Origin: Christensenellaceae bacterium
GTDB taxonomy: Bacteria > Bacillota > Clostridia > Christensenellales > Aristaeellaceae
DNA length: 64,000 nucleotides
Assembly (NCBI GenBank): GCA_012518615.1
Contig: JAAYRU010000053.1
Span: forward strand, 62,001-126,000
Reading direction: 5' to 3'
Shown: positions 22,637 through 31,854 of the stretch, one piece after another
Layout of the letters: each line of letters opens with the position of its first letter
Position numbering within the stretch: position 1 is the stretch's first letter
The notes under the pieces: model-generated
What the model saw: the letters and a program-made list of their open reading frames with translations, nothing else
What the model was told of the DNA's origin: nothing
Database searches by the model: none
Made by a program: the position numbers and the translations under genes

Positions 22637-24153
22637 GCGATAAAAACAATGCCCTGCTATCATTTAGAGGAATAAGTAAAGCCTTCCCCGGCGTGCAGGC
22701 GCTAAACGATGTAAGCTTTGATATACAGAGCGGCTGCGTACACGCAATAGTTGGTGAAAACGGAGCGGGCAAGAGTACGCTGCTTAAAATCATAAACGGT
22801 CTATATAAGGCGGACAGCGGTGAGGTATTCTACATGGGCAAGCCTTTTAGATCTACCGACCCTGCACATGCCCTTAGGGAAGGCATATCTATGATATATC
22901 AGGAGCTGAACATAATCCCCGAGATGACAGTGCTTGATAATATGTACCTTGGCAGGGAAAAAATCACAAAGCAAGGGCTGGTTGATAGCAAGGCTATGCG
23001 CATAGAGGCTGAAAAGTATTTAGAGAGCCTCGGGCTTAGCTTTAACCTGAACGCTAAAATGAAGAATTTATCCGTAGCCGAAGCGCAGATGCTTGAAATA
23101 GTTAAGGCAATCAGCATAGATGCGAAAATAATACTTATGGACGAACCGACAAGCTCACTAACTGAAAACGAGGTGAGCTTTCTTTTTAACAAAATTAAGG
23201 AGCTCAAAGAAAACGGTATTACGGTTGTATACATAAGCCATAAAATGGACGAAGTATTTGAAATTAGCGACTATATTACTGTGCTTCGTGACGGCGAACA
23301 TATAGGCACGCAGAGAACCTGTGATACGAATGTGGCTAATATAATTGAAATGATGGTAGGCCGCAAGATGGACGAGGTATACCCCGAGCGCACAGGTGAA
23401 ATAGGCGATGTTATTATGCGCGTTGAGGGCTTTCAAAGGCAGGGCGTATACAGCGATATAAGCTTTGAACTAAGGCGCGGGGAGATACTTGGCATATCAG
23501 GCTTAATTGGCGCGGGGAGGACTGAAATTGCCCGCAGTATAGTAGGGCTTGATCCGAAGGACGCTGGAGAAATCTACCTAAACGGCAAAAAGATAAGTAT
23601 TAAAACAGTAGACGATGCTATAAGCCATGGCATAGTGTTAGTGCCGGAGGACAGAAGGCGCCAAGGGCTTAACTTGATTGGCTCAGTTAAGGATAATATA
23701 TCGCTAGTTGCGCTAAAGCATGTCTACAAAAAAGCAGTGCTCAACCGCAAAGGCATAGATGAGCTATCAAAAAACATGGCGGAAGAATTACAGATAAAAG
23801 CGCCTAGCTTAAATACCCTACTTGAAAAGCTTTCAGGCGGCAACCAGCAAAAAACCGTTCTTGGCAAATGGCTTGCTGTAAACCCGCTTATATTGTTCCT
23901 TGATGAGCCTACCCGCGGTATAGATGTTGGCACCAAATATGAAATATATAAGCTAATGCGGGAAATATGCGAGCATGGAAATGCGATAGTGCTTATAGAC
24001 TCCGATATGGAGGAGCTTATAGGCATGAGCGATAGGATACTTGTAATACGGGAAGGCAGAATAGCCGGGGAACTTAATTACGAACAGATAAACGCCAATG
24101 CTATCATGCGCTTGGCGGCGGTAGGAGGCAAAAATGAGCACAAGACAGCTTAG
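22633..24153 (+). CDS. Sugar ABC transporter ATP-binding protein (RbsA/MglA type)
   Basis: The 506-residue protein has two fused nucleotide-binding domains, as in ribose and galactose importers. The first has GENGAGKST at 41-49 and VAEAQMLEIVKAI in the signature region. The second has the degenerate P-loop SGLIGAGRTEIARS and the signature LSGGNQQKTVLGKWL, as usual for this family. The start is TTG at 22633, six bases after GGAGG and overlapping the ROK stop. It would energise import through the permease encoded next. Substrate specificity is set by the binding protein downstream. Confidence 0.95.
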   Translation: MSDKNNALLSFRGISKAFPGVQALNDVSFDIQSGCVHAIVGENGAGKSTLLKIINGLYKADSGEVFYMGKPFRSTDPAHALREGISMIYQELNIIPEMTVLDNMYLGREKITKQGLVDSKAMRIEAEKYLESLGLSFNLNAKMKNLSVAEAQMLEIVKAISIDAKIILMDEPTSSLTENEVSFLFNKIKELKENGITVVYISHKMDEVFEISDYITVLRDGEHIGTQRTCDTNVANIIEMMVGRKMDEVYPERTGEIGDVIMRVEGFQRQGVYSDISFELRRGEILGISGLIGAGRTEIARSIVGLDPKDAGEIYLNGKKISIKTVDDAISHGIVLVPEDRRRQGLNLIGSVKDNISLVALKHVYKKAVLNRKGIDELSKNMAEELQIKAPSLNTLLEKLSGGNQQKTVLGKWLAVNPLILFLDEPTRGIDVGTKYEIYKLMREICEHGNAIVLIDSDMEELIGMSDRILVIREGRIAGELNYEQINANAIMRLAAVGGKNEHKTA

Positions 24154-25129
24154 CAACAGGAAGGTTTCTTTCACGGAGATTTACTCAAAATTCGGCATAG
24201 TTTTGGTAATGATAGCGTTCATCATAATTTTTTCATTGATGTCGCCGGTGTTTTTGTCGAAGATAAATATACTAAACGTATTAACGCAGGCATCGGTGGT
24301 TACAATTATTGGCTGCGGAATAACGCTGCTTATTATTACCGGCAATACGGACTTATCTGCAGGCTCAATGGTGGCGCTTTCTGGCTGCGTTGCGCTGGGT
24401 ACCTTTAAAAACCTAACCCAAAACAACATGTGGGCGGATATACCCGCCGGTATAGTTGCGGTTATAGTAAGCGTGCTGGTATGTTTAGCCATGTACGGCA
24501 GCGCAGGGCTTATAATTACTAAGCTGCACACCCCTGCTTTTATAGTTACCCTTGGTATCAGCACAGCAGCAAGGGGTCTTGCGCTTATGTACACAAAGGG
24601 AAGGGTTATAAAAAACATAGGCAATATAGTAAAGATAGGGCAAGGCAGGTTTTTGGGTGAAGTCCCCTACCCCATACTGTTTATGATACTGTTTGTAATT
24701 GTCACATGGTTTTTACTAGGCAGAACACGCTTTGGCAGATATATATATGCCGTTGGCGGCAACAGCGAGGCTGCAAAGGCTGCGGGCATAAACACTGATA
24801 ATGTTGTCCTAAAATGCTATATTTTCCATGCAATTTGCGTTGGCGTTGCGGGAGTGCTGTTCATGGCAAGGCTAAACTCCGCCCAACCATCTGAAGGTGT
24901 AGGGCTTGAGTTTGACGCTATAACCGGCACTATCATAGGCGGCGCTTCGCTTGCAGGCGGGCTTGGCAGCGCCTCGGGCACGGTTGTAGGTTGTATGGTA
25001 ATCGCCATGATAGCGAACATATTAACGCTAAAAGGCGTACTTAGCTATTACCAGCAGATTATAACCGGTATAATAATTGTAATGGCAGTGGTAATAGACG
25101 TGCTCACTAAAGGGGCGAAACGCAACTAA
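24134..25129 (+). CDS. Sugar ABC transporter permease (RbsC type)
   Basis: The 331-residue membrane protein has eight to ten hydrophobic segments and the family sequences TGNTDLSAGSMVALSG and GRYIYAVGGNSEAAKAAGI, the latter being the cytoplasmic coupling loop contacted by the ATPase. The C-terminal part contains FDAITGTIIGGASLAGGLGS. Its start overlaps the ATPase gene by 20 bases, and GTAGGAGGC precedes it. Only one permease gene is present, so the channel is presumably a homodimer. Confidence 0.95.
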   Translation: MSTRQLSNRKVSFTEIYSKFGIVLVMIAFIIIFSLMSPVFLSKINILNVLTQASVVTIIGCGITLLIITGNTDLSAGSMVALSGCVALGTFKNLTQNNMWADIPAGIVAVIVSVLVCLAMYGSAGLIITKLHTPAFIVTLGISTAARGLALMYTKGRVIKNIGNIVKIGQGRFLGEVPYPILFMILFVIVTWFLLGRTRFGRYIYAVGGNSEAAKAAGINTDNVVLKCYIFHAICVGVAGVLFMARLNSAQPSEGVGLEFDAITGTIIGGASLAGGLGSASGTVVGCMVIAMIANILTLKGVLSYYQQIITGIIIVMAVVIDVLTKGAKRN

Positions 25130-25179
25130 AAACATTGGCGCAAAAAACGCCATGTAAATATATTGAAGGAGGTAAACTC

Positions 25180-26151
25180 ATGAAAAAACTACTCACAATC
25201 CTACTTAGCATCGCTTTGGTACTTTCACTCACACTGGTAACGGCTGAAAAAGCGGAACTTAAAAGAGTAGCCTTCATAGTAAAGGGCTACAACGACACCT
25301 ATTGCCTTATGATAGGCGATATCTTCGAAAAGTACGCAAAGGAAAAATACTCTGACCTCTATGAAGTAACGATGTTTGATGGTGAAATTAATAACGACAC
25401 TATTAACAACATCATAGACACTTGCGTCGCGAACAAATTCGATGTAATCGTACTAACACAAAATGACCCTGACACACCCGTTGCAAATGTAAAGGCGGCT
25501 GTTGAGGCAGGTGTTAAGGTTATCATCACTGTAGGCTCAATAAACGATGACGGTGAGTCAATCTATATTGACTCAGACCCCATACAGCAGGCAAGCCTAC
25601 TCACCACCTATGCAATCGAACAGGGCATAGTAAAAGAAGGTACAAATGTTGCTATACTTCGCGGTATAGATGGCACATTCCACGCTGACGGCAGGCATGA
25701 CGGCTTCATAAAAGACCTAGAAGCAGTTGGCGCAAATGTTGTAGACGACCAAACCGCCAACTGGAGCACATCTGAAGCGCTTCCTATCGTTGAAGCATGG
25801 CTAATCAGCCACCCCGAAATCGAAGTAATATTCTCCGCGAACGACGACATGGCGCTCGGCGCAATACAGGCAAGAAATGCTGCTGACAGGAAGGACATTA
25901 AAGTATTCTCTGTTGACGCAAACGAGCTTGGCTGCCAGGCGCTCATAGATGGCGACCTTTACGCAACCGTAGCTCAGGACACCCTCGGCTATGCTCATGG
26001 CGCTGCCGATACCGCTGCAAAACTTCTCCGTGGCGAAGAAGCTGACAATATTAAACTCGACTCAAAACTAATACTTCTTGAAGATGTAGACGAAATACTT
26101 AAGGTAGTACACGGCTATACTGATGAAGAAATAAAGAAACTTTACGAATAA
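25180..26151 (+). CDS. Sugar ABC transporter substrate-binding protein (RbsB-like)
   Basis: The 323-residue protein has a signal peptide at about 1-21 followed by AEKAELKRVAFIVKGYNDTY, the start of the periplasmic binding protein 4 fold. The alternating ligand-binding pieces VTMFDG, VIVLTQNDPD and FSANDDMALGAIQARN are like those of ribose and galactose receptors. The signal peptide ends LTLVTAEKAE, without the lipobox cysteine usual in monoderm binding proteins. AAGGAGGT precedes ATG at 25180. It is the last gene of the operon and is followed by a terminator. The ligand is not known. Confidence 0.93.
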   Translation: MKKLLTILLSIALVLSLTLVTAEKAELKRVAFIVKGYNDTYCLMIGDIFEKYAKEKYSDLYEVTMFDGEINNDTINNIIDTCVANKFDVIVLTQNDPDTPVANVKAAVEAGVKVIITVGSINDDGESIYIDSDPIQQASLLTTYAIEQGIVKEGTNVAILRGIDGTFHADGRHDGFIKDLEAVGANVVDDQTANWSTSEALPIVEAWLISHPEIEVIFSANDDMALGAIQARNAADRKDIKVFSVDANELGCQALIDGDLYATVAQDTLGYAHGAADTAAKLLRGEEADNIKLDSKLILLEDVDEILKVVHGYTDEEIKKLYE

Positions 26152-26169
26152 TAATCGTGTAATATTTTA

Positions 26170-26233
26170 ACTCAATCTGTTGATTGAGTGAAACTAAAAA
26201 CGGGCTGTCACTTGTATGGCAGCCCGTTTTTTT
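26170..26233 (+). terminator. Hairpin and terminator after the sugar ABC operon
   Basis: ACTCAATC-TGTT-GATTGAGT (26170-26189) forms a perfect 8-bp hairpin. Ten bases later ACGGGCTG (26200-26207) pairs with CAGCCCGT (26220-26227), followed by seven T residues to 26233. The second is a strong intrinsic terminator. Confidence 0.9.
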
Positions 26234-26271
26234 ATGCAATCATTACAATTACCTTAGCTTTCCCTTATCCC

Positions 26272-27399
26272 CTACACAAAAGCCTCTGCGCTTTTGCTGC
26301 GCCTAAGGGCGAATACACATAGGGCAGCGCCTAGCATTGCAAAGCCCACAAGCGCTACTAAGTTACCAGTAATATCGGCTATTGGTTTGCTATCAAGAAG
26401 TTTGTATATGGCTGTGTTTGTCCAAAACTGGGGAGTAATCATGGCGATTTTTTGTAGAAAATCGGGCATAAGCCAGTAGGGCCAATACGAACCTCCAAGC
26501 ATTGCAAATACTACGGATAGTATTGTGGAAACTGCAGAATACGCACGGCTTGAGCCTACCGTAAGCGCAAAGAACATAGCTACAAAAACCCATGCTATAC
26601 CGTATAATAACCATATTAAATACATAATAGGCTGAACTTCAACCGGTATTACAAAGTTGGTTACTATAAATATTGAAAACAGATTGAATATAAGGAAGCA
26701 AAGACCGGTTATAAATGTTGCAAATACATAAGACAGCTTTTTTACAGGGGCTTGTCTAATGCGGTTAAGTGTGCCCTGCCTTTTTTCTGATAGTATAAGT
26801 TCCCCTACTACAAACATGCTTAAGCTTATTACATATACCAGAAAACCTCCGCCTTGCGCTATGCCGGCTTTTTCCTTTTCCTCACTTGTGCTTTGCATAT
26901 TAAACTTAAGACCCGATTTCTGCATATTATCGCTTTGCGCTATAAGCTCCTCTGCAGAATTAATATCTTTTATATTCATAAGGCTCATTAGCCCGTTTAT
27001 GTATTGATTTGCCCTGTTGGCGTAAGTAATGCTCACTTCCTGCGCTTTAAGCGAACGAATAGATATTTGAGGCTCCCCGCCGCTTAATATTTCTTTTTCA
27101 AATCCTGAGGGTATAATTACTGCTAAATCGTACAAGGAATCAGCCAGGGCTTCGTCAATTTCTTCACGATTAATTTCGCTTAGTACATTAGGACCACCAC
27201 CAAGCTTTTCGCACAGATTTACGGAAAGAACGCTCTTATCTTCATCTGCAACAGCTACATTCCATTTAGCTTCTGTTATATCCGTTTTGAACAACATAAG
27301 CGACATACAGAATAAAACTATTGGTAGAATTAATGTAACAAACAGAGAGCCTTTTTTGCTTAAAAGCTGCCTGATATTATTCTTAACTATTTGCAGCAC
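26272..27399 (-). CDS. ABC-2 type exporter permease (second permease)
   Basis: The 375-residue protein has one N-terminal membrane segment (about 15-35), a large extracytoplasmic domain to about 180, then five membrane segments, as in the ABC-2 permease fold. Typical features are SEKRQGTLNRIRQAPVKKLS before the second segment and YWPYWLMPDFLQKIAMITPQ near the end. The start is GTG at 27399 after GGGAGGGAA, overlapping the preceding permease by 17 bases. With its partner permease and ATPase it forms an efflux system like LnrLMN of Bacillus (by arrangement). The substrate is unknown. Confidence 0.88.
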   Translation of the reverse strand: MLQIVKNNIRQLLSKKGSLFVTLILPIVLFCMSLMLFKTDITEAKWNVAVADEDKSVLSVNLCEKLGGGPNVLSEINREEIDEALADSLYDLAVIIPSGFEKEILSGGEPQISIRSLKAQEVSITYANRANQYINGLMSLMNIKDINSAEELIAQSDNMQKSGLKFNMQSTSEEKEKAGIAQGGGFLVYVISLSMFVVGELILSEKRQGTLNRIRQAPVKKLSYVFATFITGLCFLIFNLFSIFIVTNFVIPVEVQPIMYLIWLLYGIAWVFVAMFFALTVGSSRAYSAVSTILSVVFAMLGGSYWPYWLMPDFLQKIAMITPQFWTNTAIYKLLDSKPIADITGNLVALVGFAMLGAALCVFALRRSKSAEAFV

Positions 27400-28504
27400 T
27401 GCTTATTCCCTCCCTTTTACGGTATATTATGTATGAAACAAATATTATCGCCAGCCCCACTACCAAATTTGTTAACGCTGATTTGCTAAGAAGTTCGGCA
27501 TTATTGTTGTAAATATATTGTATCAGCCCTTTGTTAAGCATACCTACAGGGGTATAGGGTATAAGTTGCCTCATGGTTCTGCCCATAGCTTCGGGCGGCA
27601 TATAGCCTCCACCAAACATCACAAGCAAAACAATAACTAAATTAACTATCCCCCTACTGGACTTAACATTAGCGCCGGATAGCTGATATATAATAAGCCC
27701 AAGCCCGCAGCAAAACAAAGCAAAAGGCGCTAATGCTATAAGTACCGCTATTATGCTTCTATAGCTTACTGAGTACACAAAAGTATTTGCCAACATAAGT
27801 ATAAGCGCCTGTACAATTAAGGCAACAGTTGCCACGCCTACCTTCGCATAAAAAATACGGTTCATGCTGTAGGGCGAGCATTTAAGGCGTAAATTGGTAT
27901 TTTCCTCTTTTTCATTATGCATTATTTCAATAGTCTGTATTGCGCCGTACATCATTATCATTGTGAGCATTGCAATTGAGTAATAACCTATTGCGCCGGG
28001 CATTGGATTACCCTGTATACCTTCAGACTTAACATAGTTTTTCATAGAAGAACCTTGTAAGGCTTTGCTAAGCTTACCCTCTTTCATAGCAGTCATTATT
28101 ATGTTAGACTGCTGTGCAAATACATCAGAATATGTGCGAACTAGCAAGCCTTTTATGTTGTTAGGATTTTTTGTATGTAGTGTTATGCTATTATTGTCTA
28201 TGGTTACATATTCGCCTATTTTACGGGCATCCATACCGCTTTCAGCTTCTTGCTTGCTCATCTTTTCAAACACTATGCCCGCATTGCCCGCTTCCTTTAT
28301 GTACATATCCGATAGCATACTCCCTTGTGTAACTATAGGTATGCTTGTTTCGGGAAGTTCAGACGTGCCTCCGTTCATCATTCCGCCAAGCGCCGTACCA
28401 AGCACCCATGTAAGCAGAAACGGAAATAATATCATCAAAGTTACAGTTTCCGGATCATGTAAAAGGTGCAGGATTTCCTTTTTTATTACCTTAAAAAAAC
28501 GCAT
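27383..28504 (-). CDS. ABC-2 type exporter permease (first permease)
   Basis: At 373 residues it has the same layout as the following permease: N-terminal segment with TVTLMILFPFLLTWVLGTAL, an external domain of about 150 residues, and five or six membrane segments including MFGGGYMPPEAMGRTM. The mid-protein EIMHNEKEENTNLRLKCSPY is the cytoplasmic coupling region of ABC-2 permeases. GGAGGGG precedes ATG at 28504. It sits between the ATPase gene, 12 bases upstream, and the second permease. Confidence 0.88.
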   Translation of the reverse strand: MRFFKVIKKEILHLLHDPETVTLMILFPFLLTWVLGTALGGMMNGGTSELPETSIPIVTQGSMLSDMYIKEAGNAGIVFEKMSKQEAESGMDARKIGEYVTIDNNSITLHTKNPNNIKGLLVRTYSDVFAQQSNIIMTAMKEGKLSKALQGSSMKNYVKSEGIQGNPMPGAIGYYSIAMLTMIMMYGAIQTIEIMHNEKEENTNLRLKCSPYSMNRIFYAKVGVATVALIVQALILMLANTFVYSVSYRSIIAVLIALAPFALFCCGLGLIIYQLSGANVKSSRGIVNLVIVLLVMFGGGYMPPEAMGRTMRQLIPYTPVGMLNKGLIQYIYNNNAELLSKSALTNLVVGLAIIFVSYIIYRKREGISSAANS

Positions 28505-28516
28505 TTGCCCCTCCTG

Positions 28517-29440
28517 TTAATCCCTTAGGCTCTTACCTGTAAGAGCAAGGAAAATATCCTCAAGGTCTGCTTCATCTATAGACATATCGCTAATTTCTAC
28601 ATGGTGGTGTATCAGAATATCGAGCAAGTCTCTCAGTTGGTTTTTCTTCTGCTTGCATGAAAAACGATAATTGAAATCCTTAATATCAATCTGTTCTATG
28701 CCATCAATCAGCCTTAGTTCATCCATAGGAACCTCACCAATTAGGCGCATTTTAATAAACCAATGCTCCTCAATTATCTGCCTTAGCTCCTGCAAAGTAC
28801 CCTGTGCAACTATTTGCCCCTCATCCATAATGGCAATGCGGTTGCAAAGCTGCTCTGCCTCCTCCATGTAGTGAGTGGTGTAGAGTATAGTCATGCCCTC
28901 GCTGTTTAGGCGCATTATGGATTCCATAATATGGTTTCTCGACTGAGGGTCTATCCCGACGGTAGGTTCGTCAAGTATAAGCAGCTTAGGTCTGTGCACC
29001 AAGCCACAAGCTATGTTTAGCCTGCGCTTCATACCGCCTGAGAATGTCTTAACCTTTTCCTTGCGCCTATCGTAAAGACCTACATAGTCCAAGGTTTCCT
29101 TGGTTTGCTCCTCCAGCTTTTTCCCCGATAAATTATACAAGGAGCCGAAGAAACTAACATTTTGTTCTGCGCTTAAGTCATTGTATATAGCTAGTTCCTG
29201 CGGAACTATGCCTAGCATCATCTTGCATTCTAATAGATTTTTATCTAGGTTTTTACCCCCTATAATAATCTCGCCCGCGTCTTTTTTTATAAGCCCGCTT
29301 ATAACATTAATAGTAGTGCTTTTTCCGGCGCCATTTGGCCCAAGCAGTCCGTACACCTCACCGTCGTTTATCTGAAAGCTTATATCGCTCACGGCAAGTT
29401 TTTTATCATAGCGTTTAACAATTCCTTTTGCTTTTAACAT
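28517..29440 (-). CDS. ABC exporter ATP-binding protein (DrrA-like)
   Basis: The 307-residue ATPase has Walker A GPNGAGKST near residue 35, Q-loop sequence MLGIVPQELAIYNDLSAEQN, the signature FSGGMKRRLNIACGL, and Walker B LLILDEPTVGIDPQSR. A C-terminal extension of about 80 residues, typical of DrrA-type drug exporters, ends DIFLALTGKSLRD. GGAGGAGG precedes ATG at 29440. It is the first gene of a three-gene operon whose promoter carries a repeated GTCAT motif, probably the site of the neighbouring NarL-type regulator. Confidence 0.93.
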   Translation of the reverse strand: MLKAKGIVKRYDKKLAVSDISFQINDGEVYGLLGPNGAGKSTTINVISGLIKKDAGEIIIGGKNLDKNLLECKMMLGIVPQELAIYNDLSAEQNVSFFGSLYNLSGKKLEEQTKETLDYVGLYDRRKEKVKTFSGGMKRRLNIACGLVHRPKLLILDEPTVGIDPQSRNHIMESIMRLNSEGMTILYTTHYMEEAEQLCNRIAIMDEGQIVAQGTLQELRQIIEEHWFIKMRLIGEVPMDELRLIDGIEQIDIKDFNYRFSCKQKKNQLRDLLDILIHHHVEISDMSIDEADLEDIFLALTGKSLRD

Positions 29441-29465
29441 GGTAAATACCTCCTCCCATGCTTTG

Positions 29466-29530
29466 ATTATATCAGCACAGCATAAAGCCCAAAAGTAAAA
29501 AAAGTCATTACTTTATATGACTTTTGTCAT
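29466..29530 (-). promoter_or_regulatory. Promoter and candidate response-regulator site for the ABC-2 exporter operon
   Basis: On the minus strand TATAAT occupies 29471-29466 with only a poor -35. AAAAGTCAT (29500-29508) and ATGACTTTT (29517-29525) form a perfect 9-bp inverted repeat, and a further GTCAT lies at 29526-29530, so three half-sites alternate. Their edge is about 29 bases upstream of the -10. A weak -35 with upstream repeats suits an activator such as the adjacent NarL-type regulator. Confidence 0.6.
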
Positions 29531-29563
29531 GATATATGCAATATGCTATATAGCGGTTCCTCC

Positions 29564-29592
29564 TTGCTCATTTAATAAGTATTTATTATAAT
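29564..29592 (+). promoter_or_regulatory. Promoter for the DUF3783 gene
   Basis: TTGCTC (29564-29569), 17 bases and a perfect TATAAT (29587-29592). The coding start is 22 bases past the -10 box, and GGAGGTGA precedes it. The region is divergent from the exporter promoter. Confidence 0.65.
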
Positions 29593-29614
29593 GCCATTAA
29601 TCGGAGGTGATTAT

Positions 29615-29998
29615 ATGCAGGCTAGACTGCTTTGTTACAATTTAACTGGAGAGAGAGCAGAATTTGTAAGCGCATTATGCGCTGAAATGAGCATAGATAT
29701 ACGCATAGTTGATAAAAGCGAGCTATTAAAGCCACTTTCAGAGTTATTAGGTTTTGATACGCAAACTGAAAATAAATATACAGGCGAAGGCTTTACAGAT
29801 GAAATGCTTGTACTGTGTTTCTTTACACAAGATTTGCTTAAAAATTTCCTAGCCGCTTTTAGGCAAAACGGCGTAAAACCCGTAGCGCTAAAAGCTATGC
29901 TCACCGAGCATAATTTTGAGTGGAGTAGCATAGAGCTGTATAATGATTTGAAGAAAGAACATGAGTATTTTTTAAAAAACAAGCAGGACGATACCTGA
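29615..29998 (+). CDS. DUF3783 domain protein
   Basis: The 127-residue protein starts MQARLLCYNLTGERAEFVSA and contains DEMLVLCFFTQDLLKNFLAA and PVALKAMLTEHNFEWSSIEL. These blocks resemble DUF3783, a small clostridial family of unknown function (recalled). No signal peptide or membrane segment is visible; the fold looks alpha/beta. ATG at 29615 follows CGGAGGTGA, and an in-frame ATG at 29591 lacks a ribosome site. It is a single-gene unit placed between the exporter and its two-component system but on the opposite strand, so a functional link is uncertain. Confidence 0.75.
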   Translation: MQARLLCYNLTGERAEFVSALCAEMSIDIRIVDKSELLKPLSELLGFDTQTENKYTGEGFTDEMLVLCFFTQDLLKNFLAAFRQNGVKPVALKAMLTEHNFEWSSIELYNDLKKEHEYFLKNKQDDT

Positions 29999-30124
29999 AT
30001 TTAGCTTGTAACAAAAATATTCTGACCAAAAAATAAACCCATATTCCTGCCTGTTGAAGTGTATCTATACACAAAAATATATCTAGGCAATATTTATAGT
30101 ATATAAATACAACTCGTTATAAAG

Positions 30125-30730
30125 TTACAATTCCCCTCTCAGTCTATATATAGCTATCTGTGTTCTATGTTCAAGCCCCGTTTTTTGGAGAATGCTTGTA
30201 ACATGGTTTTTTACTGTACCTTCGGAGAGGAATAATTCTTTTGCTATCTGCTTGTTGCTATAGCCATCTGCTATGAGGGAAACTATTTCGTCTTCCCTAT
30301 CGCTAAGCTCTGCAAGTTTTTCCCTATTTTCAGGCATATTTCGCCTTACATGCTCCATAACAACGGTATCATATACATTTTTGCCCTTATGTATTTCAAC
30401 TATTGCATTTATTATAGATTCCGGCGTAGCGGATTTAAGCAAATATCCATGCGCGCCGTATTTTAAGCTTTGCAATATTTCACTTTGCTCATCAAATGTG
30501 GTAAGCACCAACACTTTAGTGTGTTTTGATACTTCCTCCAGTACATCAAGACCAGATTTTATGGGCATTCTAAGGTCAAGCAGCATTACATCACAATATT
30601 TACAAAGGCGCAGCGCGTCCTCTCCGTTTTCTCCAAGTGCACAAACTTTTATATCCTGTTTTCCATCTATTAGTATTGAAAGGGATTCCCGTATTAGGGC
30701 ATCATCATCTACTATTGCAAGCTTAATCAA
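30125..30730 (-). CDS. NarL/LuxR-type response regulator
   Basis: Residues 1-120 form a receiver domain with the acidic pair Asp8/Asp9, the phosphorylation site Asp52 in MLLDLRMP, and a conserved threonine in VLVLTTFD. Residues 135-200 are a LuxR-type helix-turn-helix with LSDREDEIVSLIADGYSNKQ and GTVKNHVTSILQKTGL. The start is TTG at 30730 after GGAGGAATAAGG, overlapping the kinase stop as TTGA. The GTCAT repeats upstream of the nearby exporter are a plausible target. The order kinase, regulator, then exporter resembles the linearmycin-responsive LnrJK-LMN system. Confidence 0.93.
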   Translation of the reverse strand: MIKLAIVDDDALIRESLSILIDGKQDIKVCALGENGEDALRLCKYCDVMLLDLRMPIKSGLDVLEEVSKHTKVLVLTTFDEQSEILQSLKYGAHGYLLKSATPESIINAIVEIHKGKNVYDTVVMEHVRRNMPENREKLAELSDREDEIVSLIADGYSNKQIAKELFLSEGTVKNHVTSILQKTGLEHRTQIAIYRLRGEL

Positions 30731-31707
30731 GCCTTATTCCTCCTTGGTATGAGTGTAATAATCGTCGTACCCTTTTGAGGTATCCCTCGTATTATAAGTG
30801 AGCCCGCAAAAGGCGCTATGCGCTGGCGCATACCGGATATGCCCATGCCTTCCTCGTATACTTCAGCGCCTACTCCGTCATCCCTAACTTGCAGGCGAAG
30901 CATACCGGGCATTACCTGCAAATCCACCCAAACCTGAGAAGCATTTGCGTGCTTTATTACATTTGAAAGCGCTTCTTGCAGATTGCCCCTTATAGCCTCC
31001 CATTTGTTGGGTTCTATCGCATTTATATCTCCATCCGCTTTATAATGGATTATTATACCGGTATCACGCATGAACTTATCTATAATAGCACTAATATCCG
31101 CAGCCTGCATATCTGATGCCTCGGCTCGCATTTGATGCACGACAGAGCGGATATTATCTATACCTTCCCTTAGCGACTGAGTTGCATTTGTAATCATTTG
31201 TTTTGCCCGCTCAGGCTCTTCGTCCATTATGGATTTTGCTGCCTCAAGCTGCAATACGGAGGCGGTGACGCTATGACCTAAAAGGTCATGTATATCCTGC
31301 GCTATACGCTGCCTTTCCTTTAGCCTTGTGTTTATGGCTATCTGCCTTTCAAATTTGCCCTGAAGCAATCGGTATAGACGGCTCTGCTGCGTTTCTATCT
31401 TAAGGCGCGTGTTGTCCTTTGTGATAAACTGTAGTTTTTCTTCCTTAGTGTATAGATAAAAATACAGAACCAGATAGAATATATAAGGCAGCACAAGCAG
31501 CAAAGGCTTATACTGCCACAGGAAAATAAGTAAGAAGAAATTACCTATTGAAAACAAATCGTGTATGGCAAGCGATAGCGCCCTAAAGCTTAGAAAAAAT
31601 AGCAATACTAAAACTATATGCACCATATCATTAGGAAAGCTTAAATTGCAAAGCAGCGCATAGGCAACAACAATTATGGTATCGCATACAAGAAGAAATG
31701 TTTTCAC
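30727..31707 (-). CDS. NarL-type sensor histidine kinase
   Basis: The 326-residue kinase has four or five hydrophobic segments in residues 1-90 with almost no external domain, a pattern of intramembrane-sensing kinases. The phosphorylated residue is His140 in RIAQDIHDLLGHSVTAS, a HisKA_3 motif. The ATPase domain has an N-box (EALSNVIKHANA) and a glycine box (RDDGVGAEVYEEGMGISGMR). The start is GTG at 31707 with a weak GGAAGGCGG upstream. Lipid or membrane-active compounds are likely signals by analogy with DesK and LnrJ. Confidence 0.92.
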   Translation of the reverse strand: MKTFLLVCDTIIVVAYALLCNLSFPNDMVHIVLVLLFFLSFRALSLAIHDLFSIGNFFLLIFLWQYKPLLLVLPYIFYLVLYFYLYTKEEKLQFITKDNTRLKIETQQSRLYRLLQGKFERQIAINTRLKERQRIAQDIHDLLGHSVTASVLQLEAAKSIMDEEPERAKQMITNATQSLREGIDNIRSVVHQMRAEASDMQAADISAIIDKFMRDTGIIIHYKADGDINAIEPNKWEAIRGNLQEALSNVIKHANASQVWVDLQVMPGMLRLQVRDDGVGAEVYEEGMGISGMRQRIAPFAGSLIIRGIPQKGTTIITLIPRRNKA

Positions 31708-31737
31708 CGAGCCACCGCCTTCCCTAGCTATATGCCG

Positions 31738-31830
31738 ATATTAGCCGTAAAATACAAAGCTGTCAACAGCAAGCTTTAGAACAACAAGTAATTCGCTCAC
31801 CTTGACAGTAAAAACAATTTAAAGCATAAT
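31738..31830. promoter_or_regulatory. Divergent promoters for the sensor kinase and DUF512 genes
   Basis: On the minus strand TTGACA (31766-31761) is 17 bases from TAATAT (31743-31738) and drives the kinase. On the plus strand TTGACA (31802-31807) is 17 bases from CATAAT (31825-31830) and drives the DUF512-der-plsY operon. Confidence 0.75.
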
Positions 31831-31854
31831 ATTTTTAGGGAAGGGGGGATTTTT

